Assembly: GCF_024244095.1 (NCBI RefSeq)
Contig: NW_026250687.1
Span: forward strand, 124,001 to 188,000
Source of the DNA: Nematocida homosporus
Taxonomy: Eukaryota > Microsporidia
DNA: 64,000 nucleotides
Direction: 5' to 3'
Under the pieces are notes generated by a model. The model was not told where the DNA came from, did no database searches, and was given only the letters and a program-made list of their open reading frames with translations. The translations under genes were made by a program, and so were the position numbers. Shown here piece after piece: positions 8,872 to 18,250 of this stretch (position 1 is its first letter; each line of letters opens with the position of its first letter).

Positions 8872-9027
8872 AGATAGGTCAACTAGACCGCCAAATCCCT
8901 TGAAAGTGACCCAAACTCGAGTCAAGACCAGATCAGTACCTTTCTGATGCTCTACCAAGCACATAATAACACTGTCTCAACCTGTATTTCCTGGTATCTA
9001 TCTTTATCTGAACTCAACGACCAATTT

Positions 9028-9037
9028 CCTTTTTGGG
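9028..9037. promoter_or_regulatory. Mcm1/MADS-like site CCTTTTTGGG
   Basis: AATTTCCTTTTTGGG. Nearly the same word recurs at 21092-21101, also in an upstream gap. Confidence 0.35.
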
Positions 9038-9379
9038 ACAATCTAATTTAAAAACCAAGACCAATCCACACCAACCCAACCTAATCCAAACCCAATCCAA
9101 TCCCAACTCAATCTCAACTCAATCCAATCTCACCCCATGTTAATTTCATTCTAATTCTAAAATCAATATAACACTTTAAGAACCCGGGATATCAAAAATG
9201 CAAATTAAAGAACCGAGTTGCCTAAAATGGCAAATTAAGTTATAAATTGAACTTGGAAGGCAAATAGCCGTGTTGGTCGATTTTAAGAATTGGATTAGGA
9301 TTGGGATGGGATGGGTTGGGGTTAGTATTGGGGTTGGTATTGGTTTGGAATAAATAGATAAGAATTGATAGTGAACTAA

Positions 9380-9401
9380 AAATTACCATATATGGTAATT
9401 T
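9380..9401. promoter_or_regulatory. 22-bp perfect palindrome with CArG core, upstream of CCT8
   Basis: The central 20 bp read AATTACCATATATGGTAATT and one more base pair matches on each side. The core CCATATATGG (9386-9395) is an exact CArG box. It ends 43 bp before the CCT8 ATG, a plausible activator-site distance in a compact genome. Confidence 0.5.
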
Positions 9402-9443
9402 AACTGACCCAATATACATTTAAATTTTCTTTTCAGATTTAGT

Positions 9444-10934
9444 ATGGTATTTGGTAGTAATTCGCTTATGAAGACTAAAAGCGTGGAAATGTCGGGTATT
9501 AACTGTGTTTTGAAGAATATTGATGGTATTATTGGTATTTGTGATATGCTTCAGAGCTCTTATGGGGCTGATGGGATGTATAAACTAGTTGTGAATGCCC
9601 ATCAGAAGACAATTATTAGTCGATCGGTCGCTTCTATCTTATCAGGATGTGATATTGAGCACCCAGCCCTGCGGATGCTAGTGGAGCCAGTTGCCCACTT
9701 GGCTCAACTTGGGGATTGTACTGGTTTCTTTATGGGCGTACTAGGAGAGGTACTAAAGAAGAGTGCTCTGCTGATTGAGCAGCAGGTTTTACCCACTGAA
9801 ATTGCTAGTGGTTTGCGAGATACCTTAGCCGATCTCTCTGAAGTTTTTGATAAGGTTTCTGAGAAAGTAGAGTTTTCCCTAACTGATAAGGATGTTTTAG
9901 CTAAAGTAACTAGTGGAATTCTTAAAGAGGGAAAACTGGCCGATTTACTATCAGAGGCCATTGCCGGGATTAGTAAAAATGGATCTTTTGCTTTAGATAG
10001 TGTTCGTGTAACTAAGGTAGATACGGGATCAATGGAAGATTCCGAGCGTTTACCAGGTATGCTTTTAGAGATAGCCCCGGCTGGCACTGTTGAAATGGGC
10101 CAGAATTTAAAGACGGCGATTTATACCTGTCCTCTAGCAATGAGTAATTTAGAGACTAAGGGAACTGTTCTGTTCAAGAATGCCGAAGAATTAGCTAACT
10201 ATGCCCGCGATGATGAGAGCACAGCTAGTGAATTTGTTGACTCAATAACGGCCAATGGTGTAGGCCTGCTTGTTTGCAGTGGATCCGTCGACCCTTTGTT
10301 ACTAGACTTCCTGAATGCCAAGGGAGTGGCTGTACTGAGTGTCCACAGTAAGTTTGACTTGCGAAGATTGTGTCTTCTCTTTGGCGGGCGCTTTTCACAC
10401 ACGATGCGGCCTATGGAACCGGAATTTTTAGGAGTGTGCAACTCTTTGGAGATCTGTACATATGGCGATAGGCGGTACACTAAAATCACTGGACCCGGTC
10501 GAGTGAACACCCTAGTAGTGCGTGGCTCTCTACCAGCCCGTTTGGAAGAGAGTGAACGTCTAATTGGCAAGGCTACTTATGCCCTGCAAACATGTGCTAA
10601 TGAATCCATGCGTACAGGTAAGCTACGTCTGCTTGCCGGTGCAGGTAAAGGCGAAGAGTTGTTAGCTGCTCAGATCAAGCAAGTAGTAGCTGATAAGTCA
10701 GATGCACAAAAGATTGCTGGCGGAGTAATTGCCGATGCCATGAAGACCGTTGGAGCCCGATGCCAGGCCCCAGACTATCCCGTGTATGACATAGCTGCCA
10801 TTAAGCAGCGAGCTCTTGAGTACGCTCTGATTTTAGCGGCCGATATTCTAAGTGTCACCCAAATGTTTATCACCAAGAATGAAGATGCCCTCCAGGCGCC
10901 CAAACGCCCGGGCCACTGGGATGACTATGACTAA
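9444..10934 (+). CDS. CCT8: Chaperonin CCT/TRiC subunit theta
   Basis: A 496-residue group II chaperonin subunit; eight such subunits form each ring of the cytosolic CCT complex that folds actin and tubulin. Theta is indicated by SKFDLRRLC, the IYTCPLAMSNLETKGTVLFK block (theta: YSCPFDGMITETKGTVLIK), and the C-terminal WDDYD. Odd: the nucleotide motif GDGT is GDCTG here (near residue 92), and the GGGATE loop reads AGAGKGEE. ATP turnover by this subunit may be weak; in yeast CCT8 is also among the low-affinity subunits. AATAAA follows at 10975-10980. Confidence 0.88.
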   Translation: MVFGSNSLMKTKSVEMSGINCVLKNIDGIIGICDMLQSSYGADGMYKLVVNAHQKTIISRSVASILSGCDIEHPALRMLVEPVAHLAQLGDCTGFFMGVLGEVLKKSALLIEQQVLPTEIASGLRDTLADLSEVFDKVSEKVEFSLTDKDVLAKVTSGILKEGKLADLLSEAIAGISKNGSFALDSVRVTKVDTGSMEDSERLPGMLLEIAPAGTVEMGQNLKTAIYTCPLAMSNLETKGTVLFKNAEELANYARDDESTASEFVDSITANGVGLLVCSGSVDPLLLDFLNAKGVAVLSVHSKFDLRRLCLLFGGRFSHTMRPMEPEFLGVCNSLEICTYGDRRYTKITGPGRVNTLVVRGSLPARLEESERLIGKATYALQTCANESMRTGKLRLLAGAGKGEELLAAQIKQVVADKSDAQKIAGGVIADAMKTVGARCQAPDYPVYDIAAIKQRALEYALILAADILSVTQMFITKNEDALQAPKRPGHWDDYD

Positions 10935-11370
10935 CTGACCATACCAGGCCAAGTCATTACTAAACAACAGCAGCAATAAAGCTTACTCATCACATACTTT
11001 AATTAGGTCAGATTATTAGAGAGTATTTAATTACATCATATTGCATCATAGTACATCATATTACATCCTAACCCAACTCAACTCAATACGAAGTCCATCT
11101 TAACTAATACTTAACTAATACATACTCTATTAAAGGCAGTCTTTGAGATAAATGCCGATGCCGCTTATTAAGTAAATAAGGTTAAGTTGAAATAAGATGA
11201 CATCATATTAAGTTGGCATTAGTATGAGTATTGAGTTGAGTTGAGTTGAGTTGGGTAGTGGTCGTATGACAGCACTACAATTACATCCTATTACATCTTA
11301 TTACATCCTAACCTAACTTAACTCAACCTAACTTAACCTAACTCAACTTAATACTAACTTATCTCTATCT
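10935..11370. repeat. Convergent intergenic region with a dispersed element copy
   Basis: Contains A/C-rich and G/T-rich degenerate repeats (TACATCATATTACATC at 11025-11070; GAGTT at 11225-11255). At 11125-11285 is one copy of an element whose diverged second copy is at 46909-47126. Confidence 0.6.
11125..11285. repeat. Dispersed intergenic element, copy A
   Basis: Shares with 46909-47126, in the same order: CTCTATTAAAG, GATAA, AAATAAG, AATA-GATGAC-TCAT, AAGTT, AGTATTGAGTTG and finally GGTCGTATGA-AGCACTACAA. By eye the alignable 110 bp are about 70 percent identical. Copy B has an extra 60-90 bp before the last block. Confidence 0.6.
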
Positions 11371-12474
11371 TTATTGTTTCTTCTTGGTCACTCCAGTGAG
11401 AAGGTATTTGCCGGGCTCGTTCTTACTGGCTTTGGTAGTGCACCCAAGAGCTCGCATCACCCTAGGAACGTTGGCTGCTGAAATCAGCTTTAGAATTGGC
11501 ATTGTCTCGCCAATGATAATCTCGCCATTCTGCAGTAACAACAGAATTACTATAATACGGGCAAAGACTATCTCTCTTTCTCGGAGCGACATAGAAACTT
11601 GTCTGGCCGTCAGTAAATCCTTTAGTGCTAATGCTTCTACAATCCGTTTAATTAACTCACTATGAATTGGAGTCAATTTCATACACAGATTAGCTACTGA
11701 ACTCTTGTTCTGAAGAGTTAAGATACGGACTAATCCATCCATAATCAAAATCAACTCCAGCTGTTGTCGAGGCCAGACTTTTTGTAAGTACGGCTGAACT
11801 AGTTCCGAAACATTAAAGTACTCAGCCGGATCGATTAAATTGACTGAAGTAGGAATGTCCTGGAATAGTAAAGAAGGGTCATATCCTAAAATACAATCAG
11901 GAGTGTACATGTCTAATGGTTTTGTTGGGTTTGGGTGCTGTGGTGGTACAATCTCTACTTGTTGTAGCAGTTGGTCCGGTAAGATTTGAGTTCTTTTAGT
12001 CTGGTACAAGCTCTCATTATAACTCTCTAAACTAGTTCCTACGGACGCCATCAACTCACTTTTCTTGTGTCGCTTACTAAACGCATTCGATCCAAATTCT
12101 AAAGACAATCCGTAATTACTCAAAGGATTACCACCACTCTGCTCAACTATTTCCCTTTTTGGAATACTTTGGCATAGATAAAACGGTAAGACTTCAAAGG
12201 TCATTTTATGTCCATCTATCTCAATTACTCTTTTCTGTTCATTTTCTAAATCAGTAGTCTTTTCTTTATCTTCCACTTTCTCTTCTATTTTATCGGTGAC
12301 GTCATCAATATCTACTCCAACGGCATAAATACAAGGCATATCTTGGACTTCTTTTGCTACATTACAAAAATAACTGTGCTTATCGTTCGTTTTAAGGACT
12401 TTTTCGCCATCTTCTTCAACTAACTCAAAAACACCACTTTTAATCGGTGAAACGATAGCTCGAAATGTCGTCAT
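11371..12474 (-). CDS. RPA49: RNA polymerase I subunit RPA49-like protein
   Basis: A 367-residue protein with the layout of the Pol I subunit A49. The N-terminal half is beta-rich with a CIYAVGVDID strand and a VIEIDGHKMTFEVLPFYL segment that fit the A49 dimerisation module. Then comes LEFGSNAFSKRHKKSEL, the counterpart of the family's LGEAFGTKKARK motif. The C-terminal half starts with DIPTSVNLIDPAEYFNVSEL, matching the P-x-x-N-x-x-A-x-x-P-x-E-V-Y signature before the tandem winged-helix domain. A49 helps Pol I initiate and elongate on rDNA. The acidic Glu/Lys linker (about residues 58-82) is low complexity. The stop overlaps AATAAA (minus strand, 11370-11375). Assignment is by motif pattern. 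Confidence 0.6.
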   Translation of the reverse strand: MTTFRAIVSPIKSGVFELVEEDGEKVLKTNDKHSYFCNVAKEVQDMPCIYAVGVDIDDVTDKIEEKVEDKEKTTDLENEQKRVIEIDGHKMTFEVLPFYLCQSIPKREIVEQSGGNPLSNYGLSLEFGSNAFSKRHKKSELMASVGTSLESYNESLYQTKRTQILPDQLLQQVEIVPPQHPNPTKPLDMYTPDCILGYDPSLLFQDIPTSVNLIDPAEYFNVSELVQPYLQKVWPRQQLELILIMDGLVRILTLQNKSSVANLCMKLTPIHSELIKRIVEALALKDLLTARQVSMSLREREIVFARIIVILLLLQNGEIIIGETMPILKLISAANVPRVMRALGCTTKASKNEPGKYLLTGVTKKKQ

Positions 12475-12500
12475 CTAATGTCTAAAGAAATATTTTACTT

Positions 12501-12866
12501 ATGGTCAGAGATTCAACTTCCAATCTTGCCTTAATTACCTCTACTCAACCCAACCCAGGAGTAAGTAAGTCCTTAAAAAGGGCTATCTTCTCATTTGTTA
12601 AAAGAATAGACCGATCTGCTACCTACACATCCTACCAATTAACTCAAAAACTCCTTCAAAGACTTCAACAAACCAGTACTTCTTTTCAATCACCAAGTTC
12701 ACCCCCTCCCCAAGCCAGTCCACATAATCAAGCAATCCATCTCTCACTCCCTCACCTTCCAGAAGTCCCGGCCATTCCCTTAATCTATCTTAAACACGCT
12801 CCACCTTCCCTCCGCACGCGAGTCTTCCGTGAAGGCCTCACCCAACGAATAAATGCCAATTACTAA
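12501..12866 (+). CDS. Small hypothetical protein, Pro/Ser-rich centre
   Basis: A 121-residue reading frame with ATG at 12501, 26 bp from the divergent RPA49-like start. This spacing is the same as in several certain head-to-head pairs in this window. The N-terminus is Lys/Arg-rich and helical, the centre Ser/Pro/Gln-rich (about 60-75), and the C-terminus (IPLIYLKHAPPSLRTRVF) hydrophobic-basic. AATAAA lies just before the stop. I recognise no family; it could be a chance frame, but its position and 3' signal favour a gene. Confidence 0.45.
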   Translation: MVRDSTSNLALITSTQPNPGVSKSLKRAIFSFVKRIDRSATYTSYQLTQKLLQRLQQTSTSFQSPSSPPPQASPHNQAIHLSLPHLPEVPAIPLIYLKHAPPSLRTRVFREGLTQRINANY

Positions 12867-13460
12867 TTCAGCACCACTAACATGTACTTTCCCTAACTCC
12901 ATTCCATCTCACATTAAGTTAGGTTTGAGTTAAGTTGTGATTGAGTTTGAGTTGAGTTAAGTTTTGATTGAGTTGTGATTGGGTTTGGTTTGAGTTAAGT
13001 TGGTATGTCAATTTAGGATCTTATTGGGTTGGAGTTTTGTCTTATCTCAACTTATCTTATCTCAACACAATCTTAACTTATGTTATCTCAACTTATGTTA
13101 AATCAACTTAACTTAAACACAACTTAACTTAACTTATCTTAACTCAACTCAACTTATCTTATCTCAATCTTAACTTATCTTAACCCAAACATATCTTAAC
13201 CCAACCCAACTCAACCCAACTCAATACTAAACTAATAATAATCTAATCTAATTTAGCAATCTAAAAAACCTAGAGAAGTCTTCCTATTTGAAACTCAATT
13301 CCAAACACTTTAGTTTTTAGTTTTAGCTGTTATAATATTCTGATAATCAGCTGAAATTATGATGTAATTCAAAATAAACTATTTCAAAACAAACCAAACA
13401 CTTCCTATCTTAACCCAAACACATAACTAAACACTTTACTTAATATAAGCAAGCACCTAG
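12867..13460. repeat. Intergenic, G/T-rich then A/C-rich repeats
   Basis: TTGAGTTAAGTTGTGATTGAG words at 12915-13030, then AACTTATCTTATCTCAACTT words at 13040-13245. The two blocks are complementary in style and could pair imperfectly. From 13260 to 13460 the sequence is AT-rich without repeats; no gene is seen. Confidence 0.6.
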
Positions 13461-16400
13461 ATGCATAAAAGGACCCTAAATTTAGGCTTCTTATTTGTTT
13501 TATTTTTGCGCGATATGCCCGAAACAATGAATAATCGAAACTCAAAAGGCCTTTCCTTTGAAGAGTATCAGGAAAAGAGTACTCAGAATCCTAAAATAAC
13601 CGTTTCTGACTCAATCTCTCTTTTTGGTCTTTCTTCAGATTTAGCAAGTTACAGTGAAGAGATCTATGATATGTTATTGAGTCATTTACAACGTATCGAA
13701 CGTGAAAAAGGAATGGGCGGGTGTGTATCTTTGTTACTAGATGTCTTAAAACAACCTCCTAAAACAGAAGTTCAATATGCCCAAATCAATTCAGTCTTAG
13801 AGATAGTAATTGCTAAGGCTAAGCAATATGAAGAGAAATGGATGCCTAAAGGTCTAGAAGAACCCAAACCTAAACTAGAACCTACCCCTGAAAAAACAGC
13901 TAAACCAGACTTATCTACTGAAACTCTCAAACAACCTTCACTGATTATTCGGCCCAACCGGTTTAACCTGCGCAAACTAGCCCGGAAAAGGCGGGAAATG
14001 AGGTTACAGGCCGAGAAAATGCAGAAGGCAGCTGAAGCAGAAGAGCCTGAATCAGAGAAGGCGGCCAAGACTCTAGAAGAAGTCTTACAACTGGGCAGTA
14101 CTGGATTGATTCCTCTCTTACTAGACACAGCAGCAGGTATAGATTTGTTTAAGCTATTTTCTGGTGATTGGGAAAGCTTTCCTGCCCCAAACTTACAGAT
14201 AGACTTTTTAGGACTGTTTTATACGTATTTGGAAATGCATGTAACCTTATCTTTGATTTTTGATAGGGAAATAGTTGAAGCAGATCGGATCAAAGACTTA
14301 TCACAAGCTAATTATAAGGTCTTCTTACAACTGTTTGCTGGTGCTTTTGTGGAGGAGTTAATGACTGAGTTAGTAGTATCTTTTAATCTATCAATGTGTT
14401 TATCTTTATTGTTAAAGGGCAGTGCTCTACAGGACTGTTATGCATTATTCTCACAAGAGGGGATTAACTTGTTTTCTGAGCGGAGTATTTTAGGACTGCA
14501 ATCTTCGGTTTTTAAAGTCTTAGGGCTTCTTTACTATAAAGAGAAGAACGAGACGATTTTAGATATTGTGTTATCTTTCTTTACTACGCAGTGTTTAGAT
14601 GCCTACACGATTTTACAGCGGAAGAGCATTATTGAGAGTGCAGTGGATGCACTAGCTAAGTCAGTGGCAGAAGAGACTATTTTTCAGCTCATTAAGAAGG
14701 TAATGTATGCCTATGAAAGTGCTGCCCAGTACTCGGAAAGCATAGCCCAGATGATTTCTATTTTCTTATCATGTATCAAAACAAAAAGCAAAGATAAGAT
14801 TAGGGAGATAAACGGGTTTTTTACTAAAATAATAGCCAGATCACCTAACAAAATCGAACATATTGAATCCTACTGCAAGTTCTTATCTGCCCATGAAATA
14901 GATGTACCTCTCCACCACCTTGTACGGCGTTATGACCCCCAGTTCATTGCTACGTTCTACTCCACTTACTTCCGGCATCCCTTTACGCTAGAGAAGGGTA
15001 CTAAGGCCGTAGGAGACTTTATTAATTTTGTAAACAGCTCGGATAACTTGACTTATATCTACATTATGAATATGGTGCCTTTTATTCCTACTTCACCCTT
15101 TATCATTCATAAGTTGTTTTTGATTTACAAACGTATTTATGCTAATGCATCAGTCTTTCCTCGTGGGATTGAAACTGAGTTCTTACTTCTACGCATGAAA
15201 ACTCCCGCCTTAGTAGGTATTGCTGGGTTTATCTTTAGCGATCCTAAACCGCTCCTTAAGAAGCGCGTTTGCCAAAAACTAGCCGAATCCGTTAAGATCA
15301 GCAAAAGTTTCAATGAAGACTATATCGTGTTTATGGCCCTTCTCTACTCTATTGAAAGAGCTAAACTGGAAAACTACAACTACAAAGGTATTCTTAGCTA
15401 CTTGAAAGATGAAATCACACTTAAGTACCTTGAGAAACACCTTCTTCAGATCCTTAAAATGGTCCATCAAGAGGTTTCTCTTGAGTCCAAAGACTTTACA
15501 CGTACTTATGCCTGTGAACTTCTCCAGATAGCAGCTAGTAATACGGCCTACCCTCTTTCTTTGCGTATTATTGCTGAGATTCTCCAGATCCTCTTTGAAA
15601 AGGAGCCCTCGATTGTCTTCTCAGAAGAGTTGCACATTCGATTCCGTGAGGCCTTTGATACCTTCCGTACCCGAGAGTTTTCCCTTTATCGCACCAAAGA
15701 TATCTTCCAGATGTTTTCAGTTCTTTATGGTGCCATTCTTAAAAAGCTCAAGGAAGAAGTCATTGAGGCTTACAATTACGTTGTGCTTAATATTGTTGAT
15801 TTAGGGTTATTCCATGCTTTACCGGTTATGCGCGATGAACGGGGTATCAAAGAACTTTTAGATAGATCTAACTTGATTATGCAGGCCATTCGTGAATTCC
15901 CCAGTACAATCATGCAAGGCACTGAGATTTGGGAGTGGCTCTACTCCCTCTGTGTCTGCCGACCTCTCCCTCGAGGTGTAGCAGCCAGTACACCTTCTAC
16001 CGCCCAGAAGACACCTTTAACCGAAGAAGAGTACAACCATCTACTCTATATCATTAACACCGAATGGATTGGCGATCTAATTACACTACGTGGTGATGTA
16101 CCAGGTATTATTGAGAATGCCCGTAACTACTTGCGCTGGATTCTCTCTGAGGAGTACTTCCTAGAGACTTTAATGGTACTCTTAAGAGTCTCTAATCGGG
16201 AAGAGAAGAAAGAGTTGCTTAAACGAGCTGTACTCAAGGGATACAGTGCCCGAGAAGATACTTCTGTCTACTATGAGTTGTACAAAGCCGCTAAAGGCAC
16301 CTTCTATGAGTATCCTCTTTCTCAGACTTATAACTTCCTTAGTGCCTTAGAGGGAAGCAAGAAGTACTTAAAGCCACGCGAGTTACGCGAACAAGAGTTG

Positions 16401-17879
16401 TACGAACTAGAGATTGATGAGTTAGTCTTTCTAAGCACAGAGTACAATCTCAAGAAAGTAGCAGCTGTCCTGATGAAGAAGCAAATTGTATGCTGTTGTG
16501 GGTTCTTTTTAGATGCGAACAATCTATCAGTGATTGAAGCCTTATCAGTGATTGCTAATTCTGAGGACGAGCAAGAGATAGGCAAAGCCTTTAGTCGGTT
16601 GGAGAAAGAAGAGAGTGACTCAGGTCCAGGTCTAGTCTTTTATGTGCCCCAGATTGTGCAGTTACTTCGTAAGACCTTCCGGAAGAACTCAGCTGAGATC
16701 AAAACAGCTCTCCTGCGCATAGTGAAGAACAAAACAGCCCATGCGATTATTTGGGAAATCAAAGCGCAAGGCCAGGCCGGACTAGAGGAGTACGAAAACT
16801 TGATTATGCAAGAAATGGAGCCAGAAGCCCGTGAGCAGTACAGTAAGGTAGCTACTTTTCTACAAAACTTCGCGGACGTCTCAGGCAGATTGAAGCAGTA
16901 TGTTTCTCTTGATCGCGATAGGAAAAAGGCAATGATTAACCAAGAGATTTCCCAGGTGACTTTCCCTGAAGGTTGTTATTTGCCAATAACGGGCGAAACA
17001 GTTATTCGTGTTGTGGAAGGCTCAGGGAAAGCCTTACAAAGTGCGGAAAAGGTTCCGTATATGGTTACTTTTAAGGTGCAACGACAAAACTCTGATGAAA
17101 TCATTGATCGTTCTGTTATCTTTAAATTTGGTGATGATTGCCGACAAGATGTGCTAGCCTTACAAATCATTCGTCTCTTCCAAGAGATCTTTGAAGAAAA
17201 AGGTCTATCAGTCTATCTCTATCCCTACAAGGTTTTAGCTACTGGTGATGGCTGTGGTATTATTGAAGTGATTCCTAAGGCTGTTTCTCGTGATCAAATA
17301 GGTCGGGAGCGAGTGAACAACTTAGTGGACTACTTTGCCTTGAAGTATGGATATCGCGAGGGCCACAAGTACGTTGAGGCTCTTAAGAACTTTGTTGAGT
17401 CTTTTGCCGGGTACTCATTAGTCACTTATATCCTTAATATCAAAGACAGACATAACGGTAATATTATGATCTCTGATGATGGCCATCTTATTCATATTGA
17501 TTTTGGGTTTATGTTTGATATTTCACCAGGAAACATTAATATTGAAAGTCCAATCAAAATAACTGATGAGATCTTTTCCTTACTAGGTGGGGCTGAAGGA
17601 GAAGCTTTTGCCCTTTACAAAGACCTTATGATTCGTGGGTTCTACCTTCTACGCAAAAAAGCCCGCGACATTATTCTTATGGTTGATTTAGGGAGACACG
17701 GCGGTCTACCTTGCTATACTTCAGCTACCATGAGCAATCTTATTTCACGTTTCCGCCTTGACCTGAAAGACCATGAAATCCCAGAGTTCGTCAAGAACCT
17801 TATTGGTTCCTCCACCAAGAAACTTCGTACTTGGATTTACGACCAGTACCAGCACCTCACCAACAACATTGCCTTCTAA
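13461..17879 (+). CDS. STT4: Phosphatidylinositol 4-kinase, type III alpha (Stt4/PI4KA)
   Basis: A 1472-residue lipid kinase, shorter than yeast Stt4 (1900). The N-terminal two thirds is helical, with a low-complexity Lys/Glu segment near residues 130-210. The catalytic domain starts near residue 1220 with FKFGDDCRQD. It has the LYPYKVLATGDGCGIIEVIP stretch typical of PI4K alpha, catalytic loop NIKDRHNGNIM near 1327 and the DFG-containing HIDFGFMFDISPG near 1345. It ends with a helical C-lobe. The product, PI4P, feeds plasma-membrane phosphoinositides. Start: the first ATG gives a hydrophobic leader (residues 3-17); an ATG at codon 19 (13515) would remove it and is a real alternative. AATAAA at 17923-17928. 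Confidence 0.93.
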   Translation: MHKRTLNLGFLFVLFLRDMPETMNNRNSKGLSFEEYQEKSTQNPKITVSDSISLFGLSSDLASYSEEIYDMLLSHLQRIEREKGMGGCVSLLLDVLKQPPKTEVQYAQINSVLEIVIAKAKQYEEKWMPKGLEEPKPKLEPTPEKTAKPDLSTETLKQPSLIIRPNRFNLRKLARKRREMRLQAEKMQKAAEAEEPESEKAAKTLEEVLQLGSTGLIPLLLDTAAGIDLFKLFSGDWESFPAPNLQIDFLGLFYTYLEMHVTLSLIFDREIVEADRIKDLSQANYKVFLQLFAGAFVEELMTELVVSFNLSMCLSLLLKGSALQDCYALFSQEGINLFSERSILGLQSSVFKVLGLLYYKEKNETILDIVLSFFTTQCLDAYTILQRKSIIESAVDALAKSVAEETIFQLIKKVMYAYESAAQYSESIAQMISIFLSCIKTKSKDKIREINGFFTKIIARSPNKIEHIESYCKFLSAHEIDVPLHHLVRRYDPQFIATFYSTYFRHPFTLEKGTKAVGDFINFVNSSDNLTYIYIMNMVPFIPTSPFIIHKLFLIYKRIYANASVFPRGIETEFLLLRMKTPALVGIAGFIFSDPKPLLKKRVCQKLAESVKISKSFNEDYIVFMALLYSIERAKLENYNYKGILSYLKDEITLKYLEKHLLQILKMVHQEVSLESKDFTRTYACELLQIAASNTAYPLSLRIIAEILQILFEKEPSIVFSEELHIRFREAFDTFRTREFSLYRTKDIFQMFSVLYGAILKKLKEEVIEAYNYVVLNIVDLGLFHALPVMRDERGIKELLDRSNLIMQAIREFPSTIMQGTEIWEWLYSLCVCRPLPRGVAASTPSTAQKTPLTEEEYNHLLYIINTEWIGDLITLRGDVPGIIENARNYLRWILSEEYFLETLMVLLRVSNREEKKELLKRAVLKGYSAREDTSVYYELYKAAKGTFYEYPLSQTYNFLSALEGSKKYLKPRELREQELYELEIDELVFLSTEYNLKKVAAVLMKKQIVCCCGFFLDANNLSVIEALSVIANSEDEQEIGKAFSRLEKEESDSGPGLVFYVPQIVQLLRKTFRKNSAEIKTALLRIVKNKTAHAIIWEIKAQGQAGLEEYENLIMQEMEPEAREQYSKVATFLQNFADVSGRLKQYVSLDRDRKKAMINQEISQVTFPEGCYLPITGETVIRVVEGSGKALQSAEKVPYMVTFKVQRQNSDEIIDRSVIFKFGDDCRQDVLALQIIRLFQEIFEEKGLSVYLYPYKVLATGDGCGIIEVIPKAVSRDQIGRERVNNLVDYFALKYGYREGHKYVEALKNFVESFAGYSLVTYILNIKDRHNGNIMISDDGHLIHIDFGFMFDISPGNINIESPIKITDEIFSLLGGAEGEAFALYKDLMIRGFYLLRKKARDIILMVDLGRHGGLPCYTSATMSNLISRFRLDLKDHEIPEFVKNLIGSSTKKLRTWIYDQYQHLTNNIAF

Positions 17880-18250
17880 TATACACCCAAACACACCCAA
17901 TACTAATCCAAAGCAATCCATTAATAAACCACTATTATGTTCACATAAACGCATAAGTTTAAATGACATCATCATTCATTCTATTCACAATACACCCATC
18001 CAATTGTGTTAGTATTTGATTGTGTTGGTATTTGATTGGGTTAGTATCAACTTAGTATCAACTTAATACCAACCTAACATAACTCAACTTAACTCAATCC
18101 AATATCAACCTAGTATCAACTTAACCAAACCCCACTCAACTTAACTCAACTCAATCCAATATCAACTTAACTCAACTTAATATCAACCTAACTCCACTTA
18201 ACTCAACTTAATACTAACTCAATAAATGCTAACCCAATTTATTTTGTATT
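17880..18250. repeat. Intergenic, A/C-rich repeats with short G/T-rich insert
   Basis: Holds the PI4K AATAAA, a G/T-rich segment at 18003-18045 and then A/C-rich TATCAACTTAACTC repeats up to the cysteinyl-tRNA synthetase start. No gene is seen. Confidence 0.6.

Larger units (their letters stand above)
8732..9443. other. Divergent intergenic region between homeodomain and CCT8 genes
   Basis: A 712-bp shared upstream region with little typical repeat (about 9055-9135 A/C-rich and 9295-9350 G/T-rich). It contains four A/T-core CC...GG sites listed separately (8841, 8862, 9028, 9386). A TTTTCAG at 9430-9436 resembles a 3' splice site but no productive intron can be drawn. Confidence 0.5.

Noticed and set aside
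9395..9436. Possible 42-nt intron (GTAATTT ... TTTTCAG) right before CCT8
   Set aside because: Joining the upstream ATG (9392) to the sequence after CAG gives ATG ATT TAG, a stop after two codons; the plain ATG at 9444 starts a good protein.
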